From CAYFZO01 sp965211995 (lineage in GTDB: Bacteria > Pseudomonadota > Gammaproteobacteria > Poriferisulfidales > Oxydemutatoraceae): a stretch of DNA of 64,000 nt. The notes under the pieces were generated by a model. It was not told the origin of the DNA, did no database searches, and worked only from the letters and a program-made list of their open reading frames with translations. Position numbers and translations under genes: made by a program. Of the stretch, positions 33,444 through 46,500 are shown in pieces. Where the stretch lies: positions 1,364,001 to 1,428,000 of the forward strand of contig OZ243040.1 in the NCBI GenBank assembly GCA_965211995.1, in the 5' to 3' direction. Numbering within the stretch: position 1 is the first letter of the stretch; each line of letters starts with the position of its first letter.

Positions 33444-34255
33444 GGCCGACGCAGCGACGCGGCGCCGTCGTGTATCTGCAGTCGGCCTATCGCATGAGTC
33501 AACGCAGGGCGTGCCGGCTGGCGCTGCTCAGCCGCAAAGCGGCTGCTTACCAAGCCGTTGCACGCAATGACGGGGCACTAAAAAAGCGGCTCAAGGAACT
33601 GGCTGAACGCTACCCGCGATACGGGTATCTGATGCTGCACGCATTGCTCAAGGCCGAGGGCCTGGTGGTCAATCGCAAACGCACCTATCGCCTGTATACA
33701 GCGCTCGGTATGCAACTCAGAACCCGGCGGCGTAAGAAACTGGTTCGGCCTCGGGTCCCGATGGCTTTACCTGCCCAAGTGAACGAACGTTGGTCATTGG
33801 ACTTTGTGCACGACCAATTGGCGGATGGCCGGCGTATCCGGGTACTCAACGTTATTGATGACTTCTCCCGGAAATGTGTTGGCCAACTGGTTGACACGTC
33901 CATCTCCGGCGCTCGTCTGGCTCGGTATCTGGATGAACTCGCCCTGACCCGCTCACTGCCTGCCTCGCTCGTGCTGGACAATGGCCCGGAACTGACCAGC
34001 AAAGCTATGTTCTTCTGGGCACACAAAACCAAAGTAAAACTCTGCTTCATTCAGCCGGGGAAACCCACTCAGAATGCTTATGTTGAGAGCTTCAACGGAC
34101 GCTTCCGTGACGGCTGCCTGAATCAACATTGGTTTAGGTCGCTCAATGATGCCAGGCAGATCATTAACGACTGGCGACATCACTACAACAATGTACGACC
34201 GCACAGCTCACTAGGCTATCGGGCACCAACCGTGTTCGAAGCAGAGGCTGCATGA
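33437..34255 (+). CDS. IS3-family transposase OrfB (DDE integrase core)
   Basis: OrfB (272 residues) has the HTH_21 region (RRACRLALLSRKAAAYQAV) and an rve integrase domain. The acidic triad is D in WSLDFVHDQL, D in LVLDNGPEL and E in NAYVESFNGRFRD, followed by the typical YNNVRPHSSLGYRAP. It is most likely made as an OrfAB fusion by -1 shifting at 33431-33437; the GTG at 33437 is only the first possible codon of the frame. No internal stop is seen. Confidence 0.93.
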   Translation: MVRPTQRRGAVVYLQSAYRMSQRRACRLALLSRKAAAYQAVARNDGALKKRLKELAERYPRYGYLMLHALLKAEGLVVNRKRTYRLYTALGMQLRTRRRKKLVRPRVPMALPAQVNERWSLDFVHDQLADGRRIRVLNVIDDFSRKCVGQLVDTSISGARLARYLDELALTRSLPASLVLDNGPELTSKAMFFWAHKTKVKLCFIQPGKPTQNAYVESFNGRFRDGCLNQHWFRSLNDARQIINDWRHHYNNVRPHSSLGYRAPTVFEAEAA

Positions 34256-34267
34256 TATGATGTTTTT

Positions 34268-34305
34268 GTCTCTCTTTGAATGGCTACCCAACAGGGGAAA
34301 GGTCA
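34268..34305 (-). repeat. IS right inverted repeat
   Basis: The reverse complement begins TGACCTTTCCCCTGTTGGGT and matches the left repeat. The element ends at TCA, complementary to the left TGA. Confidence 0.88.
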
Positions 34306-34558
34306 CAGTCAGGGAGCAAGAGAAGTCGTTGCCGGTCGCCGGCGGCGGGCTGACTTCCTTTGCGTTGGTATTTCTCTCCCCACCGGTCGGGTTGCGCCTG
34401 GGATTGCTCCCCTCTCAGGGGCGCAGTCAGGGAGAAGCCGTTGTCGGTCGCCGGCGGCGGGCCGACTTCCTTTGCGTTGGTATTTCTCTCTCCGCCGGCC
34501 GGGTTGCGCCTGGGATTGCTCCCCTCTCAGGGGCGCAGTCAGGGAGAAGTCGTTGTCA
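34306..34558 (+). repeat. 112-bp tandem repeat array between IS and the giant gene
   Basis: GTCGCCGGCGGCGGGC starts at 34335 and 34447, and a diverged third start lies at 34559 inside the last codons of the giant gene: period 112. Each unit has GACTTCCTTTGCGTTGG and the short hairpin CCCCTCTCAGGGG. If the IS and one CAGT are removed, the sequence at 33005-33102 joins this array as its first unit. The hairpin lies after the giant gene's stop, but its T-run is weak. Confidence 0.9.
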
Positions 34559-37500
34559 GTCGCGGGCGGTCGCCGGCCGCGGCGTGCGCCGCCGCCGACC
34601 GTAAGGGAGCGCGCCGAGGAGCAGCAGGAGCAGCCATACCGGATCCATGGCACCGCCACCACCGCCACTGGTCGGATCCGGATCCGGATCCGGCGTCTCC
34701 TCATCCTCGGTGAACACGACCAATGCAACCGGGTCGTGAATAACGCCGTTCGCCGTCAGATCGGCGTCGTTTACCTGGACGTCGTTTACACCGCCGTCCT
34801 GGATCTGCAGCAACAGACATTCGTCGCCCGTGCGCACGCCGGCGGTTGCCGCCAAATACCACGCGTGAGCGTCCCGGTTGAAAGCCTCGTCGTCGGGCTG
34901 CCGCGATGCACTGATCGCAGGACACGGCTTCGGTGCGCTGTACACCCTGTCGGTATTCGTTTGAATAAACTCACTCCATTCCAGACCGGCGGCGGTGGTG
35001 TCGCGGAATTTGTGCACCAACCAAGTCTGGCCCGTGATCACCGTCGCCGGCGCGAGCAGCGGTATCACTACGGTGACTACGTCGCCGTCCTCCATGCCGC
35101 TGACGGCGTAATCAAATACGCCGGTCGCCGTGTTCAGCGTCCCGATCAGGTCTCCTCTGTTCGGCACCTCCTGATTGATGCCGAGCGTGCCGAGCGCGGC
35201 GCTACGCAGCGCCGCCGAGAAATCTTCACTGCTGTCCGCACCCGCACCTTGCACCCGCGCGGCGGCCTGAGCGTAGCCGCCCAGGGCCAGGGTCAAATCG
35301 GACTGGATCGGCGGGCCGGACATCCGCAGCGCCATCTGCTGCGCCATCTGCTGCGCCTCATCCGGGTCCGGGTCGCGTGCCTCACCGTTCCTGTATGCCT
35401 GCAACAGGCGTCTGTTGACTTCATTTTCATCGGCGTGGTCGTCCGGCACGCCATCGTTATCGCCGTCGACTTCATCCGTCACGACGATGACCCTGAATTC
35501 GCCTTCGACCGTTGCCCCCGGCGTGGATACCGCCCTGACCTCGATGGTCTCACCGGCGATGCCGTCAATGGCCGCGGCGACGTCGCGCAAATTGACAGGC
35601 GATGATGCAGCCGCCATCGCCAGATCCCCAATATCTATCGGCGGGGAGAATCTATTGGGGCCGGCGGCATCAGTGCCGTATTTTCTGACACTGATCGTAA
35701 ATTCGGCCGCTCCCGTGACATTGAATATCGGGAAAGCAGTCGCTACGTCGGCGACGTTCAGAGGCAGACTCGTCGGCTGACTTGCCGTCTGATCCGTGAA
35801 GAAGTTGAACTCTGCCTCGTCCGGGCGGCCATATACCGACACCATCACGGCGGCGTTGCCCAGCGCAAACAATCGCTGCCCCGTGAGATCGCCGGCCGTT
35901 AAACCTCCTATCTCGTTCGTGTTGCTCGCGCCGGAGAATATGAAGTCGTTCACGCTCTCTATAACCACTGCCCCCGTTGAATCTGCTGCGGGCAGCGAGA
36001 CGCCCACCGCCTGCAACGAACCTCTTTGAGGGTGGTCCTCATTGAATCCGGCGGGGGCAACATCCTCTGCGTCTCCATCTCCCACCGTTATGGAGAAAGT
36101 GCTTACCTCGACAGGAGCGCCCATATCGTCCAATGAAGCGGCAACCGAGATTGGCAGATCAACGTTCTGCGTCCCCGTCTCCCGCACGACCAGTGCCTCG
36201 ACGTCAAATCCCACCGGCGGTGCGACATAGATGTACCTGATCGCCCTGACCCTGACGTCGGGGTCGGGGTCGGAACTGAACCCTTCCCACAGCACCCGGG
36301 TGGTGAATGAGTTGATGGACGTCGGCCGCAGATCCAACGGCGAACATCCAACGGCTGCCGAGTCGCCTTCGATAATCGCCATTGCACAGGCGGGCGTGTA
36401 CTCGTAGGCAATCAGATTGTCGCCGCACTCTGCACACGTCGCCACAGCCGGATTTATCCGGGTCATCGCGGCTTTTCCGGGGACCAGGATGTAGGGCGAC
36501 GGCACGCCATCCCCCACCGCACCTGGTGCGAGATTCTCCCCATTGATGCTGATCGCCACCGACGACGACACCATCACACCTACTGTGTCAACAGCGGACA
36601 AGGGGGTCGTGGAATGCATGTCGGTCACGGTCAACTGGAACGTCAGGTCCGTGTTCATCGCCACATTGGGCGCCGTGAACATGGGCTGCGCGGCCGTGGG
36701 GTCATCCAGCGCCACGACGGGTGTGCCAATCTGCTCCCACTCGAAACTCAGCGGCTGACCCTCCGGATCTCTTGAGCGGCTGCCGTCCAGTATCACGGTC
36801 GCGCCTTGAGCCACCATGTCATCGCTGACATCAGCCAGGGCCGTTGGCGTGTCGTTCACCGCGATCACGGTGACCATCACCGTGTCGTTGTCGGACGAAT
36901 TCCGTGCGTCGCTCACCGTCAACTGGAACATCAATTCTGCGTCCTCGACCAGCAGATCGGGCGCTATGAACGTAGTCTGCGCGGCCGTGGGGTCATCCAG
37001 ATCCACGGTGGGCGTGCCATCCGTCTGCGTCCATGCGTAACTCAGCGTCTCGCCCTCCGGATCAGCGCCGCTGCCTTCCAGCGTCACCATATCTCCCTCG
37101 CCCACGATCAGATCGTCGCCCGCGTCCACTGTCGGCGCGTCGTTCGCCCCGGCGACCACGGTGATGTCTATCGTGGCAACGCCGGTCAAGCCCGGAGTCC
37201 CTCCGTCGGTCACCGTCAACTGGAACGTCAATACCACATCCATAACCAGTTGAGGGGGCGCCGTGAACATGGGCTGCGCGGCCGTGGGGTTATCCAGCGC
37301 CACGGTTGTGCCGTCCGTCTGTGTCCATGCGTAACTCAGCGCGCCCTCCGGATCGCTTGAGCCGCTGCCGTCCAGCGTCACGGGCGTGCCTTCATTCACA
37401 CTTGCCGGCGCATTGATCACCGCCGTCGGCGCATCGTTCTCCCCGGTGATCGTGATGGTCACCGTCGCCTCAGCCGTCCCCCCCTGGCCGTCGCTCACCT

Positions 37501-40500
37501 CATAGATGAAATTCTCGGACACCGGCTCGTTGCCGTTGTGCTGATACGTGAACGTCCCGTCGCCGCCTATCGTCAATGTCAACGTGCCTTGCGTCGGCTC
37601 CCTCACCACGCTGCTGACGATTAAACCACCCTGCGCCGTATCCACGTCACTGTCGTTGGCCAGCACGCTCGCCGTCACACCGTCCGCCAGCATCGTCGCC
37701 GTGCCGCCCTCGGCCACCGTGATCGCGTCATCCATTGCCACCGGCGCATCGTTCGCGCCCTGCACCGTGATCGTCACCGTGCCCGCCGTGCCGTCCGCCG
37801 CCGTCACCGTGAACTCGTCCATCGGCGCTGCGCCCACGTTCAGCGCATCGGTGTCCTCGTCGTCGTTGTTCAGCCTGTAGGTCCACGCCCCCGTCGCCGT
37901 AATCACGAATGCCCCGTAGGTGCCCTGAACATCATCACCGGGCTGCGACACCGACGAAGCCCGGGGCGTTGACGCCGATGCGATCATATTCGCCCCGTCC
38001 ACGTCGTCCACCATCCGCCCCCCCGTCGCCGTCATCTGCCCCGCGTCGTCCTCGGTCCCCTCGGTCACCGTCCCGGTGTCATCGCCGCTGAACACCGCCG
38101 CGTCGTTCTCCCCTATCACCGTAATCCTCACCGCCGCCATCGTCTGATCGTCCCCGGCTGCCACCACTATGAATTCATCCACCGGATTGGTGCCTGCGCT
38201 CAATGCGTTGGTCACGACACTGTTCAGCGTGTAAGTCCAATCCCCCTGCGCCCTGATCTCGAACCTCCCATAGTTCCCGTCCACATCGGACTGCACCACA
38301 AAAGTGTTGTCGCCGAACGGCGGATTAACGATCGTCAGACTCCTCTCCGCACTGGTGTCATCCTCGTTCACCGATACCACCAGATCGCCTGTAATCATCG
38401 GCACCGGCGTCACCGTCACCTCCACCTCCGCGGTCGCACTGTCGGCCCCGTCACTCACCGTCAGCATCAGCGTGACCCTCGTAGCAACCGACACTCCACT
38501 CGGTGCCATCCACATTGAGTCCTGCGCCACGTTACTGTCATTCGGAGCGAAACTGCCCACATCCCCGGGCGTCCCATCCGCCAACGCCGCGCTCCACGTG
38601 TAGATCAGTAAGTTAGCCAAGGTTTCCATGTCTGTGCCCATGCCGCTTACCGACACCGTCCGGCCCGAAATCACCACTCTGTCCTCCGGCGCCGGCACCG
38701 TGATCTGCACCGTCGGCGGGTCGTTCTCCCCGGTGATCGTGATGGTCACCGTCGCCTCGTCAAACAAGCCCCCATTGTCCGTCACCTGGTAGATGAAACT
38801 GTCCGACGTCGTCTCGCTGCCGTCGTGGGCATAACTGAACGTCATGTCGGTGTTCAACGTCAAGGTGCCACCTTGGCCTGGCATCACCCCCCTCATCACG
38901 CTGACGGTTAAATCGCCCGGCGCCGTATCATCCACGTCCTCGTCGTTGGCCAGCACCTCCACCACCACCGTGCCGCCCTCGACCACCGTCACACTGTCAT
39001 CCATTGCCACCGGCGCGTCGTTCGCGCCCATCACCGTGATCGTCACCGTGCCCGCCGTGCCGTCCGCCGCCGTCACCGTGAACTCGTCCATCGGCACCGG
39101 TATCGTGCCCACGTTCAACGCATCGGTGTCCTCGTCGTCGTTGTTCAGCCTGTAGGTCCACGCCCCCGTCGCCGTAATCACGAATGCCCCGTAGGTGCCC
39201 TGAACATCATCACCGGGCTGCGACACCGACGAAGCCCGGGGCGTTGACGCCGATGCGATCATATTCGCCCCGTCCACGTCGTCCACCATCCGCCCCCCCG
39301 TCGCCGTCATCTGCCCCGCGTCGTCCTCGGTCCCCTCGGTCACCGTCCCGGTGTCATCGCCGCTGAACACCGCCGCGTCGTTCTCCCCTATCACCATGAT
39401 CTCCACCGTCGCCATCGTCTGAGCGTCCCCGGCTGCCACCACTATGAATTCATCCACCGGATTGGTGCCTGCGCTCAATGTGTTGGTCACGGTCGAGTTC
39501 AGCGTGTAAGTCCATTCCCCCTGCGCCGTGATCACGAACGTCCCATAGTTCTCGGCCGTCATCGCGGTCTGCTCCACAAAATCGCTGTTGCCGAACGGCG
39601 GATTATTGATCGTCAGACTCCCCTCCGCACTGGCGTCATCCTCGCTCACCGATACCTCCAGATTGCCTGCAATCACCGGCACCGGCGTCACCGTCACCGT
39701 CACCTCCACGGTCACACTGTCCTCCCCGTCATCCACCATCAGCGTCAGCGTGACATCCATAGCAACCGACACCCCACTCGGCACCGTCCACATTGAGTTC
39801 TGCGCCGCGTTATCGCTATTCGGAACAAACGTGCCTGCGGACGCCCCACCCTCAAACACCGCGCTCCACGTGTAGGTCAGATCGACCAGGTTGGTGTCCT
39901 CGTCGCCCCCGGTGCCCACCACCGACACCACCCGGCCCGAAATCACCACGTCCGGCACCGTGATCTGCGCCGTCGGCGCGTCGTTCTGCGGGATGACATC
40001 AATCGTCACCGTGGCCTCGTCCGTTCCCCCTTCGCCGTCGTCCGCCAAGTAGATGAAACTGTCCGACGTCGTCTCGCTGCCGTCGTGCCGATAACTGAAC
40101 ATCCCGTTCGAATTCAGCGTAAACGCTCCCCTGTGGTTGGCCGGGAGAGTCACTATCGTGGCGGTTAAAACGTTATTATCCGCGTCCGTGTCGTTGGCAA
40201 GCACATCCCCGGTCACCATGCCGCCCTCGTCCACCATGAACTGGTCATCCACCGCCACCGGCGGGTCATTCTCCCCGGTGATCGTGATCGCCACCATCGC
40301 CTCAGCCGTCCCCCCCTCGCCGTCGCTCACCTCGTAGGTGAAACTGTCCGACCGCGGCGTCTCGCTGCCGTCGTGGGTATAACTGAACGTCCCGTCGTTA
40401 TCCAACCTCAAGGTGCCTTCCGCCGGCTCCCTCACCACGCTGACCATTAAAGCGTCCTGCGCCGTATCCACGTCACTGTCGTTGGCCAGCACGCTCGCCA

Positions 40501-43500
40501 TACCGTCTGCCAGCACCGTCGCCGTGCCGTCCTCGGCCACCGTGATCGCGTCATTCCTCGCCACCGGCGGGTCGTTCGCCCCCGTCACCGTGATCACCAC
40601 CGTGCCCGGCGTGCCGTCCGTTGTCGTCACCGTCAGCGTGTCCGACACCACCATCCCCTCAGCCAGCGCGTTCGTCGCATCCCGGTCGTTGTCCAGCATG
40701 TAGGTCCACGTCCCCATCGCCGTAATCATGAATGTCCCGTAGATGCTCCGAACCTCATCACCGGGCTGCGACACCGACGAAGCCCCGGGCGTTGACGCCG
40801 ACGCGATGAGGTTGTCATCGTCCACGTCGTCCACCATCAGCACCCCCGTCGCCGCCGTGCGCGTATCATCACCCTCGGTCACCGTCCCGGTGCTCTCGCC
40901 GCTGAACACCGCCGCGTCGTTCGCCCCATGCACCGTGATCGTCACTGACGCCTCAGTGTTGTCCGTCGTCATCACCTGGAACCTCTCAATGACCGTATCG
41001 CCCCTGTTCAGTGCATCGGTTGCGGAGGAGGCGTTGTTCAGCCTATAACTCCAATCCCCGCCGGCTTCAAGATTGAACGTCCCGTACGTAGTGCTAGCAT
41101 CAGACGGCGGCACAAAGTCAGCGGTCGTGTCAACCATCACCCTCCCCGCCGCCGTCGTGCGCGCCTCATCGTCCTCGAACACCTCTCCGGTGAGACCGTC
41201 AGGGGAGATCACCCCTGCTCGCACCCTGACCGTCACCGTCGCCTGATCCGTCGCGCCTTCCTCGTCCATCACCGTCAACGTGAACTCCAGATTCGTGTCC
41301 ATGTCCACCAGCGGCGCCGTGAACGTCAGCATGGACTGATCCAAGTCAACGCCGGTGAGATCCGCCATCCCCCCCGACGACGTCTGCCCCCACCGATACT
41401 CCAGATCCTCGCTGGCCGTCTCCTCATCGGTTGAACCGCTCCCGTCGAGCGTCACCATCGCGCCCTCAGGCACTCCACCGATCGGCGGCGGCGCAATCAT
41501 CGCCACCGGTGGGTCGTTCACATCATTGACCATAATAGTCACCACCGCCTCGTTGCTGTCCAAATCTCCGTCGTTCACCACGTAGGAGAAACTGTCCGTC
41601 GCCGTCGGCGTGCCGTTGTGCTGATAAGTGAATACCCCTGTCTGAAAGTTCACGGACACGAATGTGCCAGAACTCGGCCCGCTCTGAAAAACAATGCTGA
41701 TTGTTACCTCGTCCGGTATCAAATGATCCACGTCTCCGTCGTTGGTCAGCACATTCCCGGTCACCGTACCGCCCTCGTCCACCGTGAACTCATCATTCAC
41801 CGCCACCGGCGCGTCGTTCGTGCCGGTCACCGTAATCATCACCTGCGTCGTCAAACCGCTCTCCGCCCGCACCACGAACACCTGCTCGTTCACTTCCTGC
41901 CCCGCCCTAAGCGCCTCTGTGTCAGCGTCCCCGGAAGTCAGCGTGTACGTCCACGTCGCCGTCGTCGTGACGAACACTCCGTAGGTTCCTGTCGTCCTCT
42001 GCACCTCAACCTCGTCATCGCTATCCGGGTCTTCCACCCTCAGGCTGCCCTCCGCTGTGACCTGCGTATCCTCGATCACCCGCCCGGTGGTGTCGCCTGC
42101 AAACACCGGCAGGTCGTCCGCCCCCGTCACCGTGATCGTCACCGTCGCCATCGCCGACTCACTCGCCGCCGTCGCATTCACCATGAACGTGTCATCCACC
42201 ATCGCGCCCGCACTCAGCGCGTCGGTGTCCTCATCGTCGTTGTCCAGCGTGTACGTCCACACCCCCGCCCCCGTGATACTGAACGTCCCGTAAGTCCCCC
42301 GCACATTCGACTGCACCGCAAAATTGCCTCCCTCCGCGTTCAAAAATACCACCCCCGTCGCCGTCGTGGTCACCGCGTCCTCGGTCACCGTCCCCGTCAG
42401 CGTGCCCCTCACCGCCAGCGCCTCCACCAACACCCTCGCCGACACCTCATCCGTCCCCGTCTGGTCGTCGTTCACCGTCAATGTCAACGTCACATTCCCC
42501 TCATTCCCCGGCACCGTCCACATCGGATCCTCAGCAGTCATATCGTCGAAACTGCCCGCATCGCCGCCGCCCTCGTGCTCCGCACTCCACACATAAGCCA
42601 ATGAGTCACCGTCGTCCACGTCAGATCCCATCCCGTTCAAATCCACCACCTGCCCGACCGCCACCGTCGCCGGCGCATTCACAATCTCCGCCACCGGATC
42701 GTCGTTCGTCCCCCCCACCGTGATCGTCACCTCCGCTGTCTCATCGCTCACCGCCGCCGCCACCTGATACATCTCCTCCACCCGCGCCGAAGCCCCCAAC
42801 CTCTGCGTTACCACATTGAAATTGTTCAACGTATAGGTCCAACTCCCGTCCGACCTCACCGCAAACTCCCCGTAAGTCTGCGTCGTCGTCGTCGCCTCAA
42901 ATCCCCCGCGCGCGTTCAAAGTCAACGCACCCTCCACCGACAACGTTTGATCCTCGACCACTACCCCCGCAGCCTCCCCGCTGATCTCCACCGCCACCAC
43001 ATTCACCGACACCACCTCCGTATCCGTCAAACCCCCACTGTCCGTCACCGTCACCGTGAACTCCAGCTCCGTGTCCGTGTCCACCGACGGCGCCACAAAT
43101 GTCGCCATCACATTGGTATCACCCATCAAACTCAATATCGCCGTCCCCGTGTCCGTGCGCACCCACTCATACCCCAACGACACATTCGCCGCATCGTTCT
43201 CCGGATCAGACGACCCACTCCCGTCCAGCACCACCGTCTCGCCCGCATACACCGGCTGCACCAATCCCGTCGCCGTCTCCACACCCGCCGCCGCCGCCGC
43301 CTGCGGCGCATTGTTCACTCCGGTGATCGTGATCGTCACCGTCGCCACGTTGGCGCTGTCCAACTCGCCGTCGTTCACCATGTAGGTGAAACTGTCCGAC
43401 GTCGTCTCGCTGCCATCGTGCTGATAACTGAATGTCCCGCTCGAAGCCAGCGTAAACGCCGCCCCCATGTGGTGGACCGGACCGGTCACCAACCAGGCGG

Positions 43501-46500
43501 TTAAACCGTCACCCTCCGCATCCGTGTCGTTGGTCAGCACGCTCGTCGTCATACCGTCCATCAGCACCTCCACCGTGCCGCCCTCGTCCACCGCGATCCT
43601 GTCACCCACCGCCACCGGCGGGTCGTTCACCCCAATCACCGTCACCGTCACCGTCCCCGTCGTGTTCGCCGCCGCCTGCACCACGAACTCATCATTCGGA
43701 CGATCATTCTCATCCAACGCGTTCGTTGCTTCCCTGGTGTCGTCCAATTGATACGTCCATACATTATCCGTGATCGAAAGCGTCCCATACGTCCCTATGC
43801 CGTTCTCCCCGTCCGCCAGACCGAACAACACATCCGACGCATCCACGTTCACCGCCCGCAACACCCCCGTCGCCGTCGCCGACTCCGCGACATCCCCCGA
43901 CGCCTCCATCACGGTTCCGCTCAATATCCCCCCGACCACCGGGTCCGACCCCGACGCGATCACCTCCACATCCACATCGTCTCTCCCGACCCCATTCCGT
44001 GCGTCGGTCACCGCCAACTCGAACGTCAACGTCACGTCCCCGCTCAACCCCGCCGGCGCCTCGAACGTCGCACCCCCGCTATTATCATCATCCAACATCA
44101 CGTTGTTGCCCGTGACGTCCGTCTGCCTCCAACTGAAAGTTGTCAACTCATCGCCATCCGGATCCGTCGCGCTGCCACTCAATGTCACCACATCCCTCTC
44201 GCCCACGATCTGATCCCTGCCCGCGTTCACCACCGGCACGTTGTTAGTGTCCGCCTCCGCCTCCACCGTCACCGTCGTCGCATCCGACAGCCCGCCCGAC
44301 CCCTGCTCGGTCACCGTCAACATGAATGTCAACACCTGGTCAACAGTCAACCCCGTCGGCGCCGTGAACGTCGGCCGCTCGGCGGCGGCATTAGGCAACA
44401 AACTCACGTCGGTGCCGACGACAACGTCCGTCTGAACCCACTCGAACGTCAACGCATCGCCCTCCGGATCGCTCGAACCGCTCCCGTCCAGTGTCACCAC
44501 AGCCCTCGCGGCCGCGGTCGTCGTGCTCGCCACCGCCACCGCCGTTGGCGCGTCGTTCGCGCCGATGATCGTGATTACCACCGTCGCCTGCGTCCCGTCC
44601 TGCGCCCTCACCGTCAGCGTGTCCGTCACGCTGCTGCCCTCCGCCAGCGCGTTCGTCACTATCCGGTCGTTGTTCAGTGCATACCTCCACCCCGTCACGC
44701 TTCCGCCTTCCTCGACGAGCGTGAACACCCCATACACCTCCGTCCTCGCCGCCGTCTCCACACTCGTCGTCCCAACACTGTCCACGTCGTTCACCGTCAA
44801 AGTCCCACTCGCATCATCCGTCCCGTCATCCTCCGCCCCCGCCTCGATCACCTCTCCGCTCAAATCGCTCCCGCTGAAGTCCACCGCATCGTTCATCCCG
44901 AACACCATGACACTCACCGCCGCCGTCGTCCCGTCCATCGCCGTCACCGTGAACTCGTCCACCGGCCTGTCACCCTCGTTCAGCGCGTCGGTCTCCGCGT
45001 CGTCGTTGTTCAGCGTGTAAGTCCACGTCCCCAACGCCGTGATCTCGAGCGTCCCATACGTCCCCACCACGCTCGACTCCTCGTTCGCAACGACCGGCTC
45101 CTCATCGCCGCTCGCCGCCACCAGCGTGATCACATCCTCCCCGTCCACGTCGCTCACCGTCAGCACCCCCGTCGCCATCGTCTGCTCCGCGTCCTCGAAC
45201 ACCGCCCCCTGCGGAACCCCGGCAAACACCGCCGCGTCGTTCGTCCCCTCCACCGTGATCCTCACATCCGCCGTCAACGTCCCGCCGCCGTCGTTCAATT
45301 CCGCCATTGCCGTGAATACGTCCTCCACGCTGTCGCCCTCACCCAGCGCGTCCGTGCGCGTGCTCATGTTCAGCAGCGAATAAGTCCATTCCCCATCCGT
45401 ATTCAGAGTGAAACACCCGTAGGTCAGCGTCGTCCTCTCCCGCATCGTGAAAACGCCGCTCCCCCCGACGATCGTCAACTGCCCCGTCACCATATCCGGC
45501 CCCACGTCCTCGACCACCGTCCCCGTCACCGTGCCGCTGATCTCCGGCGTCACCGGCGCCGCCTGCACCGTCACCTCCGCCGTCGCCTCATCCGTCCTCC
45601 CCTCGGGGAGTTCGTCGTCGCTCACCGTCAATGTCAACACCACATTCCCCGCAACATCCGGCGCCCTCCACGTCGTATCCGCAATCTCCGCATTGCCGAA
45701 ACCGCCCGCATCGCCGCCGCCCGTGCGCGCCGCACTCCACGCATAAGTCAATACGGCGTCCTCGTCGTCCACGTCAGATCCCATCCCCTCCAAACTCACC
45801 TCCTCCCCGACCGTCACCGTCGCCGGCGGATCCACAATCTCCGCCACCGGCGCGTCGTTCGCCCCCGTCACCGTGATCACCACCTCGCCCTCCGTGTCGT
45901 CCGCCGCCGTCACCGTGAACTCGTCCACCTGTGTGTCGCCCGCCCCCAGCGCTTCGGTGTCCAGGTTAATGTTGTCCAGCGTGTAGGTCCACAGGCCGTC
46001 CGCATCAATCTCGAGCATCCCATACACCCCCTCCACCGACGCCCTCGCCGGCGCAGCGACCTCCACCGCATTCCCCAAATCGCCGCTCGCCGCCACCGAT
46101 GCGATGCGGTTCCCCCCGTCCACGTCGCTTACTGTCACCGTCACCGTCGCCGTCGCCGTCGTGCGATCATCATCGTCCTCGGTCACCTCCCCGGTGAGAT
46201 CCCCGCTGAACACCGCCGGGTCGTTCGCTCCGGTCACCGTGATCGTCACATCCGCCTCAGCGCCGTCCGTCGTCATCACCCTGAACACGTCGTCCGCCGT
46301 GGCGCCCGCCCCCAGCCTGTTCGTCTCCACCCGGCCGTTGTCCAGCACGTACTCCCATCTCCCGTTGGCTTCAAGAGTGAACGTCCCGTACAGGCCGAGA
46401 CTATCAGGCTGCGCCTCAAACCCAGCGCCCGTAGCCTCCGTGTTGACACTCACCGTCCCCGTCGCCGTCGTCGCCTGCGCGTCGTCCTCGGTCACCGCCC

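Larger units (their letters stand above)
33103..34305 (+). mobile_element. Complete IS3-family element (IS407-group-like), 1203 bp
   Basis: Imperfect terminal inverted repeats of about 38 bases begin TGACCTTTCCCC on both ends and share GGTAGCCATT and AGAGAGAC. The flanks show a 4-base direct repeat, CAGT (33099-33102 and 34306-34309), the target duplication size typical of the IS407 group. It carries orfA and orfB in overlapping frames with a slippery A AAA AAG. Both frames look intact, so the element may still be active. It is inserted in the middle of a 112-base tandem repeat. Confidence 0.93.

Noticed and set aside
37900..40000. Possible CRISPR array because of regular repeats
   Set aside because: Repeats are long, coding and in frame; no short repeats with unique spacers and no cas genes in the window.
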